A stretch of 64,000 bases of DNA, from the NCBI RefSeq assembly GCF_018998565.1, contig NZ_JAHNZO010000031.1, forward strand, positions 35,276-99,275, written 5' to 3'. This DNA is from Paenibacillus oleatilyticus (lineage in GTDB: Bacteria > Bacillota > Bacilli > Paenibacillales > NBRC-103111). This document shows positions 61,952 through 64,000 of the stretch, piece after piece. The translations under genes were made by a program, and so were the position numbers. The stretch's first letter is position 1; each line of letters begins with the position of its first letter. The notes below the pieces were generated by a model. That model was not told where the DNA came from. It did no database searches and was given only the letters and a program-made list of their open reading frames with translations.

Positions 61952-61967
61952 CTTGGCTTAAGCCAAG
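61952..61967. other. 16-bp palindrome beside repeat copy 2
   Basis: CTTGGCTTAAGCCAAG is a perfect palindrome, extended by CGG/CCG with a small bulge. It begins a few bases after copy 2 and 43 bases before sbcD. It may be a weak terminator or the remains of the insertion target. Confidence 0.5.
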
Positions 61968-62009
61968 TGCCGCCTCATGGCGACGCGATTAGGGAAGGAA
62001 GGAAAAGCT

Positions 62010-63188
62010 ATGCGGATATTGCATACGGCGGATTGGCATTTCGGCCGGACGCTGGAAGGAAGAAGCCGGCTCGCCGAGCAGGAAGCGTTCGTCGACGAGT
62101 TGGCCCTTCTCGTGAAGGAGCAGCAGATCGATCTGGTGCTGCTGGCGGGAGACGTTTACGATTCGGTGAATCCTCCGGCCGCCGCCGAGCAGTTGTTTTA
62201 CGATGCGCTGGCGCGTCTGTCGGATCAAGGACAGCGGCCGGTGTACGTCATTGCGGGCAACCACGATCACCCCGACCGGCTGGCCGCCGCCGACCCGCTG
62301 GCGCACAAGCTTGGCGTTACACTGGTCGGTCTGCCGGAAGCGCGAGTGCATACGGTGGACGTCCGGCGCACGGGCGAAACGGCGGTGCTGTTCGCGCTGC
62401 CGTATCCGTCCGAGTCGCGGCTGCGCGAGCTGTTGTCGGAGGGTGCTGACGAGACGCTGCTTCGGGCCGTCTATTCCGAGCGGGTGCGGCATATCGTCGC
62501 GGAGCAGGCAAAGCATTACCGCGCCGACACGGTCAATTTGCTCATGAGCCATCTCTATGTGCTCGGCGGGCAGGAAACGGAGTCGGAGCGGCCGATTCAA
62601 GTCGGAGGCGCTTATACGGTCGACACGTCGGCGCTGGAAGCCGGGGCGCAGTACGTTGCTTTGGGCCATTTGCACCGGCCGCAATTTTTGAAGTCGGAGA
62701 CGACGACGATTCGTTACAGCGGCTCGCCGCTCGCCTACAGCTTCTCGGAGGTCGGGCAGGCCAAATCGGTTACGGTGCTCGATCTGAAGCCGGGCGCGGC
62801 TCCCCAATTGGAGGAGATCTTCCTCTCCAGCGGGCGTCCGCTAGTGGAATGGAAAGCCAAGGGCGGGCTGGCGGAGGTACATCGCTGGCTGGACGAAGGC
62901 AAGGATGCCAACGCCTGGATCGATTTAGAGGTTCACTTGCAGGAGACGATGTCGATGGAACAGCTGTACCGGCTGCGGCTGGCCCGGGACGGGTTTATTC
63001 ATATCCGGCCGGTGTACCCGGATCTGGAGGCGTCGCTGCAGGAAGCCGTATCGGCGACGAAGCTGCCGATGGACGAGCTGTTCCGCCGCTTCTACGAACG
63101 GCAGACCGGCGGGGCTCAGCCCGAGCCGGAGCTGACCCGGCTGTTTCTGGAGCTGTTACATACGGAGGAAGACGATCCGGCGGTGTAG
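62010..63188 (+). CDS. sbcD: Exonuclease subunit SbcD
   Basis: SbcD is the Mre11-type metallophosphatase of the SbcCD complex, which cuts hairpins and DNA ends. The 392-residue protein shows the metal-binding motifs HTADWHFGRTLEG, LLAGDVYD, IAGNHDHPDRL and, later, LGHLHRPQ. ATG 62010 follows AAGGAAGG; the frame open from 61977 adds 11 residues that do not match the family. It is followed by sbcC after 38 bases. Confidence 0.95.
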   Translation: MRILHTADWHFGRTLEGRSRLAEQEAFVDELALLVKEQQIDLVLLAGDVYDSVNPPAAAEQLFYDALARLSDQGQRPVYVIAGNHDHPDRLAAADPLAHKLGVTLVGLPEARVHTVDVRRTGETAVLFALPYPSESRLRELLSEGADETLLRAVYSERVRHIVAEQAKHYRADTVNLLMSHLYVLGGQETESERPIQVGGAYTVDTSALEAGAQYVALGHLHRPQFLKSETTTIRYSGSPLAYSFSEVGQAKSVTVLDLKPGAAPQLEEIFLSSGRPLVEWKAKGGLAEVHRWLDEGKDANAWIDLEVHLQETMSMEQLYRLRLARDGFIHIRPVYPDLEASLQEAVSATKLPMDELFRRFYERQTGGAQPEPELTRLFLELLHTEEDDPAV

Positions 63189-63226
63189 CCGGATATTCAT
63201 AAGGTAGATGTAAAGGGGGCTCGCTC

Positions 63227-64000
63227 ATGCGGCCGATTCATTTGCAAATCGCGGGGCTGCAAAGCTACCGGGAAGCGCAGGACATCGATTTCAGCGCGCT
63301 GACCGGTGCGGGCGTTTTCGGCATCTTCGGGCCGACAGGCAGCGGCAAGTCGACGCTGCTCGATGCGATGACGCTGGCCTTGTTCGGGAAGGTGGAACGG
63401 GCGCCAGGCGGCACGCAGGCGATCATGAACCAGGCGGAGCAGACGCTATCCGTCTCGTTTACCTTCGAGCTGGGGCATGCGCTCGGTGTCAAGCGCTACC
63501 GCGTCGACCGCCAGTTCAAGCGGGGCGGCGACGTCTCGGTGCTCGGCAGTCTATGTCGGCTGATTCAATACCGCGACGACGAAGCGGTCGTGCTGGCCGA
63601 CAAGGCGGGCGAGGTCAATCAGCGGATTCAGGATATATTGGGCTTGTCGATGGCCGATTTTACCCGGGCGGTCGTGCTGCCGCAAGGAAAGTTTGCGGAG
63701 TTTCTGACGCTGACAGGCAAAGACCGGCGCGCGATGCTGCAGCGCTTGTTCCATCTGGAGCCGTACGGCGACCAGCTGAGCGCGAAAACCGCCGCCCGTT
63801 TCAAGGAAACGGACGTGGCGATCCGGGCGCTTCAGGCGGAGCAGCAGGGCCTCGGCGACGCCTCGCAAGCGGCGCTGGCGCAGGCCGAGCAGCGGCTCGC
63901 GGAAGCGTGCGAAGCCGCCCGCGGGCTGCGCGAGCGGCTCGCCGCTTGCCGTCTCTTTTACACATCTGGCGCTGCCGCCGGTATGTCGTGGTGGGTTCAT
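63227..64000 (+). CDS. sbcC: Exonuclease subunit SbcC, 5' part
   Basis: SbcC is the Rad50-like ATPase partner of SbcD. About 240 residues are present: MRPIHLQIAGLQSYREAQDIDF, Walker A GPTGSGKSTLLDA near residue 35-47, VLPQGKFAEFLTL, and the start of the first coiled coil (LAQAEQRLAEACEAARGLRERL). A GGGGG run precedes the ATG. The gene runs off the window; the last ~17 codons, from about 63949, overlap an adapter-like sequence and probably do not belong to it. Confidence 0.9.
   Translation, partial: MRPIHLQIAGLQSYREAQDIDFSALTGAGVFGIFGPTGSGKSTLLDAMTLALFGKVERAPGGTQAIMNQAEQTLSVSFTFELGHALGVKRYRVDRQFKRGGDVSVLGSLCRLIQYRDDEAVVLADKAGEVNQRIQDILGLSMADFTRAVVLPQGKFAEFLTLTGKDRRAMLQRLFHLEPYGDQLSAKTAARFKETDVAIRALQAEQQGLGDASQAALAQAEQRLAEACEAARGLRERLAACRLFYTSGAAAGMSWWVH
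63949..64000. other. Nextera-adapter-like sequence at the window edge
   Basis: Bases 63949-63967 read CCGTCTCTTTTACACATCT, against the Nextera mosaic end CTGTCTCTTATACACATCT (two differences). The next 14 bases, GGCGCTGCCGCCGG, match the adapter continuation GACGCTGCCGACGA at 11 of 14 positions. The last ~19 bases are not clearly SbcC either. This is most likely untrimmed adapter with read errors at a contig end, not genomic DNA. Confidence 0.75.

Overview
The window looks like chromosomal DNA of a moderately GC-rich, endospore-forming Firmicute, most likely Paenibacillaceae. Evidence: strong AAGGAGG-type ribosome sites, spore genes (gpr, spoIIP), the comE competence cluster, a leucine T-box, a CIRCE-controlled dnaK operon, AddAB instead of RecBCD, and a gene order that follows the Bacillus subtilis yqe-comE-dnaK region with several insertions. 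No phage, plasmid, CRISPR, rRNA or tRNA genes were seen.

Layout. 0.4-4.0 kb: yhbY-nadD-yqeK-rsfS-cvfB-yqeM, tightly packed, for ribosome assembly, NAD synthesis and Ap4A turnover. 4.05-7.1 kb: a 30-residue membrane protein, then leuS behind a T-box leader. 7.2-13.4 kb: comER (reverse), comEA, an O-acetylhomoserine sulfhydrylase, comEB and comEC. 13.5-22.5 kb: an accessory block absent from the B. subtilis order, with a TetR/MATE pair, an EamA exporter, a nitronate monooxygenase with a LysR regulator, an MFS transporter, and an ECF sigma factor with a membrane anti-sigma factor. 22.8-31.1 kb: holA, rpsT (reverse), gpr, spoIIP, a YqxA-like protein, lepA, hemW and a GNAT acetyltransferase. 31.1-37.9 kb: CIRCE, a long palindromic leader, hrcA, an archaeal-type (group III) chaperonin, grpE, dnaK and dnaJ. 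38-45.5 kb: two small proteins, prmA, a site-2 protease, rsmE, mtaB, a Nudix hydrolase, an RlmI-like methyltransferase and a nitroreductase. 45.5-48.6 kb: AraC regulator, Gfo/Idh/MocA oxidoreductase and a HEAT-like protein. 48.7-53.9 kb: a gluconate regulon (gnd, gntR, gntP, gntK) with GntR-type operators. 54-64 kb: addB-addA and sbcD-sbcC for double-strand break processing, with two copies of a roughly 200-bp palindromic repeat.

The most notable points are: the thermosome-like chaperonin translationally coupled to hrcA; the long palindrome in the hrcA leader; the palindromic repeat that split the gntK terminator and is flanked by 16-bp direct repeats; a ComEA without its usual oligomerisation domain; a SigW-type promoter in front of the ECF sigma gene; and a last ~50 bases that resemble a Nextera sequencing adapter, so the right edge is probably a contig end and the sbcC truncation artificial. 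I found no clear candidate for a wholly new multi-gene system.
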